A stretch of 64,000 nucleotides of DNA from DASWJZ01 sp963761005 (GCA_963761005.1 CAVXFK010000015.1:124001-188000); one strand, 5' to 3'; counted from the stretch's first letter, positions 42,424-52,386 are shown. Numbers and translations: made by a program. Notes: a model not told the origin generated them from the sequence alone.

Positions 42424-44040
42424 ATGCCCCTCTCCACCCTCACCTTCGGCTGTCGTCTGAACGCCGCGGAGTCGCGCGCCATGATTCTCCGCGCGGCGGA
42501 GGCGGGCTTGGACGATGCGATCCTCGTCAACACCTGCGCCGTGACGGCGGAGGCCGTGCGCCAGGCGCGGCAGGCGATCCGCAAGGCGCGCCGCGAGCAT
42601 CCGGAGCAGAAAATCGTCGTCTCCGGCTGCGCCGCGCAGACCGAGCCGGAAAAATTCGCCGCGATGCCGGAGGTCGACCTCGTCCTCGGCAACGAGGAGA
42701 AGCTCCACGCGGAGTCGTATCGGCGTATAGCGGCGACCCTCCGCGCCTCTTCATCCGGCGGCCACAACACTGATGTCGTCATTGCCGGGCCTGACCCGGC
42801 AATCCATTCCGTTCCTGCCGAACATGCGATCGACCGTTCTGGAATGGATGCCCGGATCAAGTCCGGGCATGACGACGGTGGACGGGATGCACTCAGCCTC
42901 CCTCATGCTGAGGTGCTCCATCCCGCCCCTTCGAGGCTTTTTCACCCCCCTCATGGTGAGGTGCGACCCCGGACTCGATCCGGGGGAGCCTCGAACCACG
43001 GGGGTGAAAAAGCACCTCGGGATGAGGGGCTTCAAACAAGGCTGCCCCTCCCCGACTTCGGCCTCTCGTCTTCAGAAAAAATCCGCGTCGGCGACATCTT
43101 CGCCGTGCGCGAGACGGCGGCGCATCTCATCGACGGCTTTGCCCCAGACCGCCCCAACACACTCGAGGAGCGGCGCGCCCGCGCCTTCGTGCAGGTGCAG
43201 AACGGCTGCGATCATCGCTGCACCTTCTGCGTCATCCCTTACGGGCGCGGCAATTCGCGCTCCGTGCCGATGGGCGCGGTGGTCGACGCGGTGCGCCGGC
43301 TCGTGGAGCGTGGTGTCGCGGAGATCGTGCTGACCGGCGTCGACGTCACCGCTTACGGCGCCGACCTTCCCGGCCAACCGAAGCTCGGCACGCTGGTCCG
43401 AAAAATCCTGAAGCATGTGCCGGAGCTTCCGCGCCTGCGCCTGACCTCGATCGATTCCGTCGAGGCCGACGACGAGTTGATGCGCGCGATCGCGGAGGAG
43501 GAGCGGCTGATGCCGCATCTTCATCTCTCGCTCCAGTCCGGCGACGACATGATCCTGAAGCGCATGAAGCGCCGCCACTCCCGCGCCGACGCGATCCGCT
43601 TCTGCGAAGAGGTCCGGCGTCTGCGCCCCGACATCGTCCTCGGCGCGGATCTGATCGCCGGCTTCCCGACCGAGACGGAGGAGATGTTCCAAAACACGCT
43701 CGCGCTCGTCGCCGATTGCGGGCTGACGCTGCTTCATGTCTTTCCCTTCTCGGCGAGGCCCGGCACGCCCGCCGCCCGCATGCCGCAGACGGCACCAGAC
43801 GTGGTGCGGTCGCGCGCGCAGACGGGACGGCAGCAGGGCCATAGTGCATTGTCCGCGCGTCTATCCGCGGAGGTGGGCAAGGTGCGAAATATCCTCGTCG
43901 AGAAGCCGGGCTTCGGGCGCACGGAGCACTATCTTCCGGTCGAATTCGAAGGCGGCGCGGCCGGCGAGATCATGTCAGCGAGGATTGGAGCCGCTTCCGA
44001 CAAGCTTTTGTTCGCGCACGAAATTCGAGCCGCTGCCTGA
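42424..44040 (+). CDS. mtaB: tRNA t6A37 methylthiotransferase MtaB with in-frame repeat insertion
   Basis: MtaB adds a methylthio group to t6A37 of tRNA, using two [4Fe-4S] clusters and SAM. The N-terminal UPF0004 domain has three Cys (FGCRLN, VNTCAVTAE, VSGCAAQTE). The radical-SAM domain has CDHRCTFC (CxxxCxxC) near residue 260, and a TRAM-like C-terminus follows. At 538 residues it is about 100 longer than usual. The excess lies at about residues 115-205, between the two domains, and coincides with two palindromic repeats. Its stop overlaps the ftsY start by one base. Confidence 0.95.
   Translation: MPLSTLTFGCRLNAAESRAMILRAAEAGLDDAILVNTCAVTAEAVRQARQAIRKARREHPEQKIVVSGCAAQTEPEKFAAMPEVDLVLGNEEKLHAESYRRIAATLRASSSGGHNTDVVIAGPDPAIHSVPAEHAIDRSGMDARIKSGHDDGGRDALSLPHAEVLHPAPSRLFHPPHGEVRPRTRSGGASNHGGEKAPRDEGLQTRLPLPDFGLSSSEKIRVGDIFAVRETAAHLIDGFAPDRPNTLEERRARAFVQVQNGCDHRCTFCVIPYGRGNSRSVPMGAVVDAVRRLVERGVAEIVLTGVDVTAYGADLPGQPKLGTLVRKILKHVPELPRLRLTSIDSVEADDELMRAIAEEERLMPHLHLSLQSGDDMILKRMKRRHSRADAIRFCEEVRRLRPDIVLGADLIAGFPTETEEMFQNTLALVADCGLTLLHVFPFSARPGTPAARMPQTAPDVVRSRAQTGRQQGHSALSARLSAEVGKVRNILVEKPGFGRTEHYLPVEFEGGAAGEIMSARIGAASDKLLFAHEIRAAA
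42774..42878. repeat. bipartite palindromic repeat, family A, inside mtaB
   Basis: TGTCGTCATTGCCGGGCCTG opens the element and GGGCATGACGACGG closes it. Hairpins are ATTGCCGGG...CCCGGCAAT (42781-42803) and ATGCCCGGA...TCCGGGCAT (42848-42870). The outline, including GGAATGGAT and CCATTCC in the middle, matches the intergenic copy at 2249-2350. It is translated in frame within MtaB. Confidence 0.85.
42901..43027. repeat. mosaic palindromic repeat, family B, inside mtaB
   Basis: CCTCATGCTGAGGTGCT (42901-42917) pairs with AGCACCTCGGGATGAGG (43011-43027). Nested stems include TTCGAGGCTTTTTCACCCCC with GGGGGTGAAAAAGC and a central CCCCGGACTCGATCCGGGG. It shares the CCTCAT/CTGAGG and GCCTCGAA modules with 12303-12426. 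It lies 23 bases after the family A element, also in frame. Confidence 0.8.
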
Positions 44041-45083
44041 TGGCGGAGTCACGCAAAGGCTTGCTCGGGCGATTCTTCGGCGGCGAGCCGGAGCCCTCAC
44101 CAGAAATCGAAAATCCTATCCCGCAAGCCGTTGAAGTGACCACGGAATCTTCCGTAGAGCCGGCGAAGGGGAACTGGTGGAACCGGCTGAAGTCCGGCCT
44201 CGCCCGCTCCTCGCAATCGCTGACCACCGGCATCGCCGACGTCTTCACGAAGCGCAAGCTCGATGCTGAAGCGATTGAAGAGCTTGAGGATTTGCTTCTG
44301 AAGGCCGACCTCGGAATGGACACGGCCGGCCGCGTGGTCGAGGCGCTCTCGGCCAAGCGCCTGAACAAGGAGATCACCCCCGAAGAGGTCCGCGAGGTGC
44401 TCGCCGCCGAGGTCGAGAAGACTTTAGCGCCCGTCGCCAAGCCCTTGGAGATCAATGCTGAGCACCGCCCGTTCGTCATCCTGGTCGTTGGCGTGAACGG
44501 CACCGGCAAGACCACCACGATCGGCAAGCTCGCCGCCCACTTCGGCGCTGAGGGCCGGAAAGTCATGCTTTGCGCCGGCGATACGTTCCGCGCCGCGGCA
44601 ATCGAGCAGCTCAAGATCTGGGGGGAGCGCGCGCACGCTCCCGTGGTCGCGAAGGCGCCCGGCTCCGACGCCGCGGGCCTCGCCTTCGAAGCGCTTGAGG
44701 AAGCGCAGGAATCCGCATCCGACGTGCTCCTGATCGACACCGCCGGCCGACTCCACAACAAGGCGGAGCTGATGGCGGAGCTCGCCAAAATCTTGCGCGT
44801 GCTGCGCAAGAAAGATGCGACCGCGCCGCACGCCGTGCTCTTGACCCTCGATGCAACGACGGGCCAGAACGCCTTGAATCAAGTCGATGTTTTCCGCGCC
44901 GAGGCGGGCGTGACGGGACTCGTGATGACCAAGCTCGACGGCACCGCGCGCGGCGGCATCCTGGTCGCGATCGCGGCGAAATACCGGCTCCCAGTCCACT
45001 TCATCGGAGTCGGCGAGGCCATTGAGGACCTTCAACCTTTCTCCGCGCGAGATTTTTCTCGTGCGATAGCGGGGCTTGCCTGA
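44040..45083 (+). CDS. ftsY: signal recognition particle receptor FtsY
   Basis: FtsY is the membrane receptor for SRP and partners with Ffh (676-2211). The 347-residue product has a short acidic/amphipathic N-terminal part, an NG domain with P-loop VGVNGTGKTTTIGKLA (near residue 150), DTAGRLHNKAELM and TKLDGTARGG. Length is typical for alphaproteobacteria with a short A domain. It overlaps mtaB and yciB by one base each, in a tightly coupled operon. Confidence 0.97.
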   Translation: MAESRKGLLGRFFGGEPEPSPEIENPIPQAVEVTTESSVEPAKGNWWNRLKSGLARSSQSLTTGIADVFTKRKLDAEAIEELEDLLLKADLGMDTAGRVVEALSAKRLNKEITPEEVREVLAAEVEKTLAPVAKPLEINAEHRPFVILVVGVNGTGKTTTIGKLAAHFGAEGRKVMLCAGDTFRAAAIEQLKIWGERAHAPVVAKAPGSDAAGLAFEALEEAQESASDVLLIDTAGRLHNKAELMAELAKILRVLRKKDATAPHAVLLTLDATTGQNALNQVDVFRAEAGVTGLVMTKLDGTARGGILVAIAAKYRLPVHFIGVGEAIEDLQPFSARDFSRAIAGLA

Positions 45084-45724
45084 TGGCCGTTTTCGAGCGT
45101 GGGCCGAACGATCCCGGTCATGACCAGATCAACCCCTTCCTGAAGCTCGCGCTCGAGCTTGGGCCGCTCGCCGTCTTCTTTCTCGGCAACGCCTATGGCA
45201 CTCAGCTCGCTAAGCTTTTTCCGCCGCTCGCGGCGCTCGGCGGGAAGCTCTTCGTGGCGACCGCGCTCTTCATCGCCGCGACTGTCATCGCGCTCGCCGC
45301 CTCGCTGATCCTGACCCGGCGGCTGCCGATCATGCCGGTCGTCACCGGCGCCGTCGTTCTCGTTTTCGGCGGGCTGACGCTGGCTTTACAGGACGAAGTT
45401 TTCATCAAGATGAAGCCGACGATCGTAAATGTGCTCTTCGGCTCGACGCTGCTCGGCGGCCTGCTCTTCAAGCGCGCGCTTCTCGGCTACGTCTTCGACA
45501 CCGTCTTCCGCCTCGACGACGAGGGCTGGCGCAAGCTCACCTTCCGCTGGGGCCTGTTCTTCTTCTTTCTCGCCGCCGCGAACGAAGTCGTGTGGCGGAA
45601 TTTCTCCGACGACGCCTGGGTGAACTTCAAGGTGTTCGGCATCATGCCGCTCACCATCCTCTTCACCCTGACGCAAATGCCGCTGATCCAGCGCCACGCG
45701 CTGCCGGAACCGGAAGAATCCTAG
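45083..45724 (+). CDS. yciB: inner membrane-spanning protein YciB (septation protein A)
   Basis: The 213-residue product has five or six TM segments. It begins with FLKLALELGPLAVFFLGNAY and includes MKPTIVNVLFGSTLLGGLLF and LTFRWGLFFFFLAAANEVVWR, the IspZ/YciB signatures. YciB is involved in cell envelope elongation and septation by interaction with divisome proteins. It is the last gene of mtaB-ftsY-yciB and converges on ccmG. Confidence 0.94.
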   Translation: MAVFERGPNDPGHDQINPFLKLALELGPLAVFFLGNAYGTQLAKLFPPLAALGGKLFVATALFIAATVIALAASLILTRRLPIMPVVTGAVVLVFGGLTLALQDEVFIKMKPTIVNVLFGSTLLGGLLFKRALLGYVFDTVFRLDDEGWRKLTFRWGLFFFFLAAANEVVWRNFSDDAWVNFKVFGIMPLTILFTLTQMPLIQRHALPEPEES

Positions 45725-45728
45725 CCGC

Positions 45729-46340
45729 TCAGCCCGGCGCGAGCGCCTTTTCGAGCGCCGGAAAGAGGTCGCTCGCAAGCCCCTCTTCGGTGAGCGGGCC
45801 GACGATCTTGTGCACCACGATCCCGTCCTTCACGAGGAAGGTCTCCGGCACGCCGTAAACGCCCCAGTCGATGCCGGTCTTGCCGTCGCGATCGGCGCCG
45901 ATCTTCGAGAACGGATCGCCGAGCGCGCCGAGGAAGCGCTGCGCATTCTCCGGCACGTCCTTGTAGTTGATGCCGACGAGGTCGAAGCGCTTGTCGGTGG
46001 AAAGCTGCATCAGGATTGGGTGCTCGAGCCGGCACGGCCCGCACCAGGACGCCCAGACGTTGACGAGATGGATGCCCTTCGAAAGGTCGGTGCTTGCAAG
46101 CCCCTGCTCGGCGCCCGCCTCGATCGGCGGCAGCGAGAATTGCGGCACCGGCTTGTTGATGAGCGCGGACGGCAGGCGCGAAGGGTCGCCGGCATTCAGA
46201 CGGTACGCAAAGAGGATCGCGAGCGCGGCAAAGCCAAGAAGCGGCAGCACGACCCACAGCCGCCGCATCGGCGACGGCGCGGACCCCTCTGAAGCCGCGC
46301 CCGTTGACTCCTTCGAAGCGGCACCCGTCGCCTCGCTCAT
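45729..46340 (-). CDS. ccmG: thiol:disulfide interchange protein CcmG (DsbE)
   Basis: CcmG is a membrane-anchored periplasmic thioredoxin that keeps apocytochrome c cysteines reduced for heme attachment. The 203-residue product has an N-terminal anchor (RRLWVVLPLLGFAALAILFA, about 26-45), VWASWCGPCRLEHP (WCGPC active site, near residue 97) and GVYGVPETFLV with the cis-Pro. A Ser/Ala-rich segment precedes the anchor. The start overlaps ccmD by four bases. Confidence 0.95.
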   Translation of the reverse strand: MSEATGAASKESTGAASEGSAPSPMRRLWVVLPLLGFAALAILFAYRLNAGDPSRLPSALINKPVPQFSLPPIEAGAEQGLASTDLSKGIHLVNVWASWCGPCRLEHPILMQLSTDKRFDLVGINYKDVPENAQRFLGALGDPFSKIGADRDGKTGIDWGVYGVPETFLVKDGIVVHKIVGPLTEEGLASDLFPALEKALAPG

Positions 46341-46495
46341 CGCGACACCTCCGAGCGGCGCCGCACGCCGGTCTCCTCAAGCTGCACGAGCTTCCGCTTC
46401 TGTGTTCTGAGATCAAGCACCACCCCCGCGACCATGCCGAGGAGCACGATCGCGGCCGCGAGATAGGCAGCGATGATGTAGCCGAGATGCGTCAT
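46337..46495 (-). CDS. ccmD: heme exporter protein CcmD
   Basis: The 52-residue product (ATG 46495) has one TM helix (HLGYIIAAYLAAAIVLLGMV) followed by a basic segment (DLRTQKRKLVQLEE), the CcmD pattern. CcmD stabilises the CcmABC-CcmE complex during heme transfer. It overlaps ccmC and ccmG by four bases at each side. Confidence 0.92.
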   Translation of the reverse strand: MTHLGYIIAAYLAAAIVLLGMVAGVVLDLRTQKRKLVQLEETGVRRRSEVSR

Positions 46496-47268
46496 GGCGA
46501 GGGCTGCAGCACCGGACGCGAGGAGCTTGCCGGCCGCGCCGCTATCAACTCGGCGGCGCGCACGCGGCGACGAAAGATCTCGGTGCGCATCGCGGCAAGA
46601 AGCAGCGTCAAAAAGAGCATCGCAAACGCGGTCATCATGACGAAGAGCGGAGTGAGCATCGACGGGTCGATGGTCGGCCCGTTCATGCGGAAGATGCTCT
46701 CGCCCTGGTGCAGTGTGTTCCACCAATCGACCGAGAATTTGATGATCGGGATGTTGACCGAGCCGACGAGGATCAGCACCGCGACGACGCGGCTCGCGCG
46801 CGACGGATCGTCGAAGGCGCGCCAGAGCGCGATCAGCCCGAGATACATGATGAAGAGCACGAGGAACGAGGTGAGCCGCGCGTCCCACACCCACCACGCG
46901 CCCCACATCGGCTTCCCCCAGATCGAGCCGGTGACGAGGCCGAGGAAAGTCAGCGCCGCGCCGAGCGGTGCCGCGCTCTTCGCCGCGACGTCCGCGAGCG
47001 GATGTCGCCAGACGAGCGTGCCGAGCGCCGCGATCGCCATCAGAACGTAGCAGCCCATGGCGAGCGTCGCCGCCGGCACATGGATGTACATGATCCTGAC
47101 GCTGTCGCCCTGCTGGTAGTCAGGCGGCGAAGCATAGAGCGCGAGATAGAGCCCAAGCGCGAAAAGACTCGCCGAGGTCGCTGAAAGCCACGGCAGAAGC
47201 CGCGCGGAAAGCGCCAGAAAACGGGCGGGATTGGCCAAGGACGTCAGGGGCGCGGTCAGGCTCGGCAT
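46492..47268 (-). CDS. ccmC: heme exporter protein CcmC
   Basis: CcmC presents heme to CcmE in the periplasm. The 258-residue product has six TM segments and the Trp-rich WWD-like motif WGKPMWGAWWVWDARLTS (near residue 125). Flanking heme-ligand histidines lie in YIHVPAATLAMG and WWNTLHQGESIFR. Length is normal. It is separated from ccmB by 58 bases. Confidence 0.96.
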   Translation of the reverse strand: MPSLTAPLTSLANPARFLALSARLLPWLSATSASLFALGLYLALYASPPDYQQGDSVRIMYIHVPAATLAMGCYVLMAIAALGTLVWRHPLADVAAKSAAPLGAALTFLGLVTGSIWGKPMWGAWWVWDARLTSFLVLFIMYLGLIALWRAFDDPSRASRVVAVLILVGSVNIPIIKFSVDWWNTLHQGESIFRMNGPTIDPSMLTPLFVMMTAFAMLFLTLLLAAMRTEIFRRRVRAAELIAARPASSSRPVLQPSP

Positions 47269-47326
47269 GGGCGGAACCTATTGCCGCGCGGGTCAATGGG
47301 CAATGCGGCAGATGACTCGGCCTCAA

Positions 47327-47995
47327 TCACTCAAGCGCGAGCCTTAGAGCGGCGGCCGCCGCGATCGGCGCAAGCACCAGCGCCGCGAGCGTTCCGGCGC
47401 AAAGGAGCAGGAATGGCGACAGGAACGGCTCGGGGTCGGAAATCGCGCCGAGCGTCGATGCCACGCCGAAGATCAGCACGGGCACCGTAAGCGGCAGCAC
47501 CAACACTGCGATCAGCAGGCCGCCGCGCGGCAGGCCGGCAGTCAGCGCCGCGCCGACCGCGCCGATCAGCGTCAGCGCCGGCGAGCCGACGAGAAGCGTC
47601 AGTGCGACCGCGCCCATCGCAAGCGGCTCGAGGTTGAGAAGGAGCCCGAGGATCGGCGCCGCGATGACGATCGGCAAACCGGTCGCGATCCAATGGCCGG
47701 CGACGCGGCCGAGCACATAAAGGACGAGCGGCTCGCCGGAGACGACATAAAGGTCGAGCGAGCCGTCCTCGCGATCGGCGCCGAAGAGCCGCTCAAGCCC
47801 AAGCAGCGAAGCAAGGAGTGCTGCGATCCAGAGCAGCGCCGGCCCGATCCGCGCGAGCAGCTTTATGTCCGGTCCGACGCCGAACGGAATGACCGCGACA
47901 ACGGCGAGGAAGAAGATCAGCGCGACGATCGCTCCGCCGCCGGCGCGAAGCCCGAGCCGAAGCGTCTGCGCGGTGACCGCGAGAAGCGTCGTCAT
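47327..47995 (-). CDS. ccmB: heme exporter protein CcmB
   Basis: CcmB is the membrane subunit of the CcmAB ABC transporter that releases holo-CcmE. The 222-residue product has six TM helices and contains LLGLERLFGADREDGSLDLY and SPALTLIGAVGAALTAGL PRGGLL, both conserved in CcmB. It overlaps the ccmA stop by four bases. Confidence 0.95.
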   Translation of the reverse strand: MTTLLAVTAQTLRLGLRAGGGAIVALIFFLAVVAVIPFGVGPDIKLLARIGPALLWIAALLASLLGLERLFGADREDGSLDLYVVSGEPLVLYVLGRVAGHWIATGLPIVIAAPILGLLLNLEPLAMGAVALTLLVGSPALTLIGAVGAALTAGLPRGGLLIAVLVLPLTVPVLIFGVASTLGAISDPEPFLSPFLLLCAGTLAALVLAPIAAAAALRLALE

Positions 47996-48627
47996 TCGGC
48001 GGTGCCAAGCGCCAGCGCGGCGTGAGCCGGGACCGGCAGATCCTGATGCGTCGCGGCGACGATCAGACCGTTGCGCGAGAGATGCGCTGTCATCAATCGG
48101 CCGAGCAGCGCCTCCCCGTCGCTATCGAGCGAGGACGCCGGCTCGTCGAGAAGCCAAAGCGGTCGCGGCGAAAGGAGAAGGCGCGCGAGCGCCGCGCGTT
48201 TCCGCTGCCCGGCTGAGAGCACGACGACGTGGAGATCGAGGGCATGGCAAAGGCCGACGATCTCGGCCGTCTCGTCGATATCGTCGTCGAGGATCACGCG
48301 GCCCTGCTGCAGGTAGACGCCGCCCCAGAAGCGAAGCGTCTCGCGCAGCGTCAGCGCCGGCTTCAGCGCATCGGCGTGGCCGACATAGTGCGTGACCGGA
48401 AGATCCTCGGCTCGCCCGTCAAACAGAATTTCGCCAGATGCCGGCCGAAGCAGACCCGCGATCAGCCTCAAGAGACTCGATTTTCCCGCACCGTTCGGTC
48501 CGACGACGGCGAGCGCCCGACCCGCGTCGAGCCGGAACGAGACGCCGGAGAAGACGTCCCGGCCCCCGCGCACGCAGCCGAGATCGCGCGCTTCAAGAAC
48601 AAGCGGGGTGAAGGCTCCGTCCGGCAT
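47992..48627 (-). CDS. ccmA: heme exporter ATP-binding protein CcmA
   Basis: The 211-residue product is the ATPase of CcmAB. Walker A is VVGPNGAGKSSLLRL (near residue 40), the ABC signature is VLSAGQRKRAALARLLLS and Walker B is LWLLDEPASSLD. The ATG at 48627 gives the normal CcmA length; an upstream in-frame ATG at 48693 would add 22 residues. It is the first gene of the leftward ccm operon, divergent from acnA. Confidence 0.94.
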   Translation of the reverse strand: MPDGAFTPLVLEARDLGCVRGGRDVFSGVSFRLDAGRALAVVGPNGAGKSSLLRLIAGLLRPASGEILFDGRAEDLPVTHYVGHADALKPALTLRETLRFWGGVYLQQGRVILDDDIDETAEIVGLCHALDLHVVVLSAGQRKRAALARLLLSPRPLWLLDEPASSLDSDGEALLGRLMTAHLSRNGLIVAATHQDLPVPAHAALALGTAE

Positions 48628-48800
48628 CGCGAAAACTTCACGCCCCGCAGTCTTGAACGTTTCCAGTCTCTGGCGTCGGCTTACAAAATCCACTATATCC
48701 GCGGCAACCCGGCGCGACAGGCGCTCCTCCCCGCCGGTTGTTCAGACGTGTGATCTGCAGCGGCGACGCCACCGCCGCATTCCACGAAGGAGCCCGCGAC

Positions 48801-51500
48801 TTGTCCCAGCCATCTCTCGACAGCTTCAAGTGCCGCAGCACACTCGATGTCGGCGGCAAGAGCTACACTTATTTCTCGCTACCGGAAGCGGAGAAGAACG
48901 GCCTGCCCGGCATCTCCCGGCTTCCCTTCTCGCTCAAGGTGCTCCTGGAGAACCTGCTCCGGTTCGAGGACGGGCGCAGCGTCACCGCCGACGACATCCG
49001 CGCCGTCGCGGCGTGGCTCGATAAACGGGCCTCCGACCGGGAGATCGCCTATCGGCCGGCGCGCGTCCTGATGCAGGATTTCACCGGCGTGCCGGCGGTC
49101 GTCGACCTCGCCGCCATGCGCGACGCCACCGCGCATCTCGGCAGCGACCCGAAGCGCATCAACCCGCAGGTCCCCGTCGATCTCGTCATCGACCATTCGG
49201 TGATGGTCGATTTCTTCGGCACGGCGAACGCGTTCGACGAAGAACGTCGACATGGAATACCACCGCAACGGCGAGCGCTACACGTTCCTTCGCTGGGGCC
49301 AGGAAGCGTTCGACAATTTCCGCGTCGTGCCGCCCGGCACCGGCATCTGCCACCAAGTGAATCTCGAATATCTGGCGCAGACGGTGTGGACGCGCGAGGA
49401 GCGCGAAGGCGGCAAGAAGGTGACCTACGCCTTCCCCGACACGCTCGTCGGCACCGACTCGCACACGACGATGGTGAACGGGCTATCCGTGCTCGGCTGG
49501 GGCGTCGGCGGTATCGAGGCCGAAGCGGCGATGCTCGGCCAGCCGATCTCCATGTTGATCCCCGAAGTGATCGGCTTCCGCCTCGACGGCAAGCTGCCGG
49601 AGGGAACGACCGCGACCGACCTCGTGCTGACCGTCACCCAGATGCTTCGCAAGAAGGGCGTCGTCGGCAAGTTCGTGGAATTCTACGGACCCGGCCTTTC
49701 GAACCTCACCGTCGAGGACCGCGCCACGATCGGCAACATGGCGCCGGAATATGGTGCCACCTGCGGCCTCTTCCCGATCGAGCGCGATACGATCACCTAT
49801 CTCACCGCGACCGGCCGCGAACCGGATCGGGTCGCGCTGGTCGAGGCCTATGCCAAGGCGCAGGGAATGTGGCGCGACGATAGCTCGCCCGAGCCGAGCT
49901 TCACCGACACGCTGGAGCTGAATCTCGCCGCCGTCGTCCCCTCGCTTGCCGGCCCGAAGCGCCCGCAGGACCGTGTGGCACTCACCGACGCGGCGCGACA
50001 GTTCGAGCGGCGTTGAAGGAGATTCGTCCAGGCGGCGGGTCGAAGAGCGCAAAGGTCGAAGGCGCCGACTACGAGATCGCCGACGGCCACGTGGTGATCG
50101 CCGCGATCACGTCCTGCACCAACACCTCGAACCCGAGCGTCCTGATCGGCGCCGGGCTTCTTGCCAAGAAGGCGCACGAGAAGGGCCTGAAGCCAAAGCC
50201 CTGGGTGAAGACATCGCTTGCGCCGGGCTCGCAGGTGGTGACCGAGTATCTTGAGAAGTCCGGCCTGCAGAAGCATCTCGACGCACTCGGCTTCAACCTT
50301 GTCGGCTACGGCTGCACCACGTGCATCGGCAATTCCGGGCCGCTGCCCGAGCCGATCTCCGAGGCGATCAACAAGAACGACATCGTCGCCTGTTCGGTGC
50401 TTTCGGGAATCGCAACTTCGAAGGCCGCGTCAATCCCGACGTGCGCGCCAACTATCTCGCTTCACCGCCGCTCGTCGTCGCCTACTCGCTCGCCGGCTCG
50501 CTCAACGTCGACATCACGCGCGAGCCGCTCGGCGAGGACAGCGACGGCAAGCCCGTCTACCTGAAGGACCTCTGGCCGACCTCGGCGGAGATATCCGGTC
50601 TCATCAGGCAGGTCATTTCGCGAGAGATGTTCCGCGCCCGCTACGGCGACGTCTTCCGCGGCGACGAGCATTGGCGCGAAATCCGGGTCGAGGGCGGGCT
50701 CACCTACAAATGGGTCGACGGCTCTACCTACGTGCAGAACCCGCCCTACTTCACCGACATGAAGCCGACGCCGGAGCCGCTGACCGACATCGTCAATGCG
50801 CGCATCCTCGGCCTCTTCGGCGATTCAATCACCACCGACCACATCTCGCCCGCCGGCTCCATCAAGCGTGACGGGCCGGCCGGCGAGTACCTGCTCTCGC
50901 ACCAGGTGCGGCCGGCGGAGTTCAATTCCTACGGCTCGCGCCGAGGCAACCACGAGGTGATGATGCGTGGCACCTTCGCCAACATCCGCATCAAGAACCA
51001 GATGGTGCGCGGCATCGAGGGCGGCGTCACCGTGCACCACCCCTCCGGAGAGCGGATGCCAATCTACGATGCGGCGATGCGCTACCAGGAGGAGAAGGTG
51101 TCCGCTCGTCATCTTCGCCGGCAAGGAATACGGCACCGGCTCCTCGCGCGATTGGGCGGCAAAGGGGACGCGACTTCTCGGCGTCAGGGCCGTGATTGCG
51201 CAGAGCTTCGAGCGCATCCACAGGTCGAACCTCGTCGGCATGGGGGTGCTGCCACTGGTCTTTGAGGACGGCACGAGCTGGGAGAGCCTCTTCCTCAAAG
51301 GCGACGAGACCGTCACCATCGGCGGCATCGCCGACCTGAAGCCGAGGCAGATCGCGACCGTCGAAATCACCTACGCGGACGGGCGCAAGGCGGACGTCCA
51401 CGCACTCGTCAGGATCGATACGGTCGACGAGCTTGATTATTTCAGGAATGGCGGCATCCTGCACTACGTCTTGCGCAACCTCGTGAAAGAGGCCGCATAG
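48801..51500 (+). pseudogene. acnA: aconitate hydratase A, four frameshifts as read
   Basis: Aconitase isomerises citrate to isocitrate in the TCA cycle through a [4Fe-4S] cluster. TTG 48801 (after GAAGGAG) gives MSQPSLDSFKCRSTLDVGGK. The protein is recovered only by changing frame near 49241 (+1), 50008 (-1), 50407 (-1) and 51101 (+1). The pieces carry DHSVMVDFFGTANAF, DSHTTMVNGLSVLGWGVGG, ITSCTNTSNPSVLIGAGL (cluster Cys), GYGCTTCIGNSGPL (CxxC), NRNFEGRVNPDVRANYLASP and AGKEYGTGSSRDWAAKGT. Every domain is present, so sequence error is far more likely than decay of a TCA-cycle gene. Confidence 0.9.
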
Positions 51501-51640
51501 ATCGGGGGCTAAGTCTGGGGGGATGCCCGGCCGTCGACCGGCCGCGCTTCGTTTCCCGGCCGAAGTCGCCGGGTTTCAAATACGTGTGTGTCAATCCATT
51601 GTGACTGGCCCGTGACGCAGCCCGGTCGTAGCTGGAACGC

Positions 51641-52384
51641 ATGAGACATTTCTCCGCGCTCCTCGGAGTTCTTGGTGCCTGCGCGATCGCTTCGTCTGCG
51701 CTTGCAGGGACGTCGGCAACTCCGGGCCAGCCGCGCGCCATCATCGAGCTCTTTACGAGCCAGGGCTGCTCGTCCTGCGTCGCTGCCGACGCTTACTTCG
51801 CCGACCTCGCCAAGCGCAGCGACGTCGTGGCGCTCTCGCTCCACGTCGACTACTGGGACTATCTCGGCTGGCGCGACACGCTCGGCGATCCGGCGCACAC
51901 GCAGCGGCAGCGCGACTATGCGGCGGTGCACGGCAGCCGCCGCATCTACACGCCGCAGATCGTTGTCAACGGCACGGAAGATTTCGTCGGCAGCGACCGC
52001 CGCTCCGTCGACGCCGCGATTGCGCAGTCGGCGCTTCCCGTTCCCGTCACCATGCGCCGCGGCGATGGCACCATTGAGATCGAGGTGGCGGCGCGGCCCG
52101 AGCCGCACAACGTGCCGGCGACGATCCGCCTCGTGCTCTTGACGTCGGAGGCGAAGGTGGCGATCGCACGCGGCGAGAACGCCGGCGCGACCGTCGACTA
52201 CTATAATGTGGTGCGCGGCATGCGCCCGGTTGGCATGTGGGACGGCGAGGCCGTCAAGATCACGCTGCCGGCGCACGAGATCATGCCGAACGGAGTCGAT
52301 AGCTGCGCCATCGTCGTTCAGGAAGACCATCCGAACGGCCCGGGCGCCATTATCGGCGCTGCGTGGCTTGGCGATTGGCATTAG
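51641..52384 (+). CDS. DUF1223 secreted thioredoxin-like protein
   Basis: The 247-residue product has a signal peptide (SALLGVLGACAIASSALAG). The mature protein begins with a thioredoxin-like strand and CxxC: IELFTSQGCSSCVAADAYFA. DUF1223 features VVALSLHVDYWDYLGWRDTL and RRIYTPQIVVNGTEDFVGSD follow, the latter with the cis-Pro-like TP. A beta-rich C-terminal domain completes it. The family is periplasmic and of unknown function. The DNA lies in the error-rich region, but this gene is intact. Confidence 0.9.
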   Translation: MRHFSALLGVLGACAIASSALAGTSATPGQPRAIIELFTSQGCSSCVAADAYFADLAKRSDVVALSLHVDYWDYLGWRDTLGDPAHTQRQRDYAAVHGSRRIYTPQIVVNGTEDFVGSDRRSVDAAIAQSALPVPVTMRRGDGTIEIEVAARPEPHNVPATIRLVLLTSEAKVAIARGENAGATVDYYNVVRGMRPVGMWDGEAVKITLPAHEIMPNGVDSCAIVVQEDHPNGPGAIIGAAWLGDWH

Positions 52385-52386
52385 CC

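Noticed and set aside
48738..48800. Upstream ATG of acnA at 48738
   Set aside because: It adds a leader with no similarity to aconitases; TTG 48801 follows a good GAAGGAG site and gives the family N-terminus.
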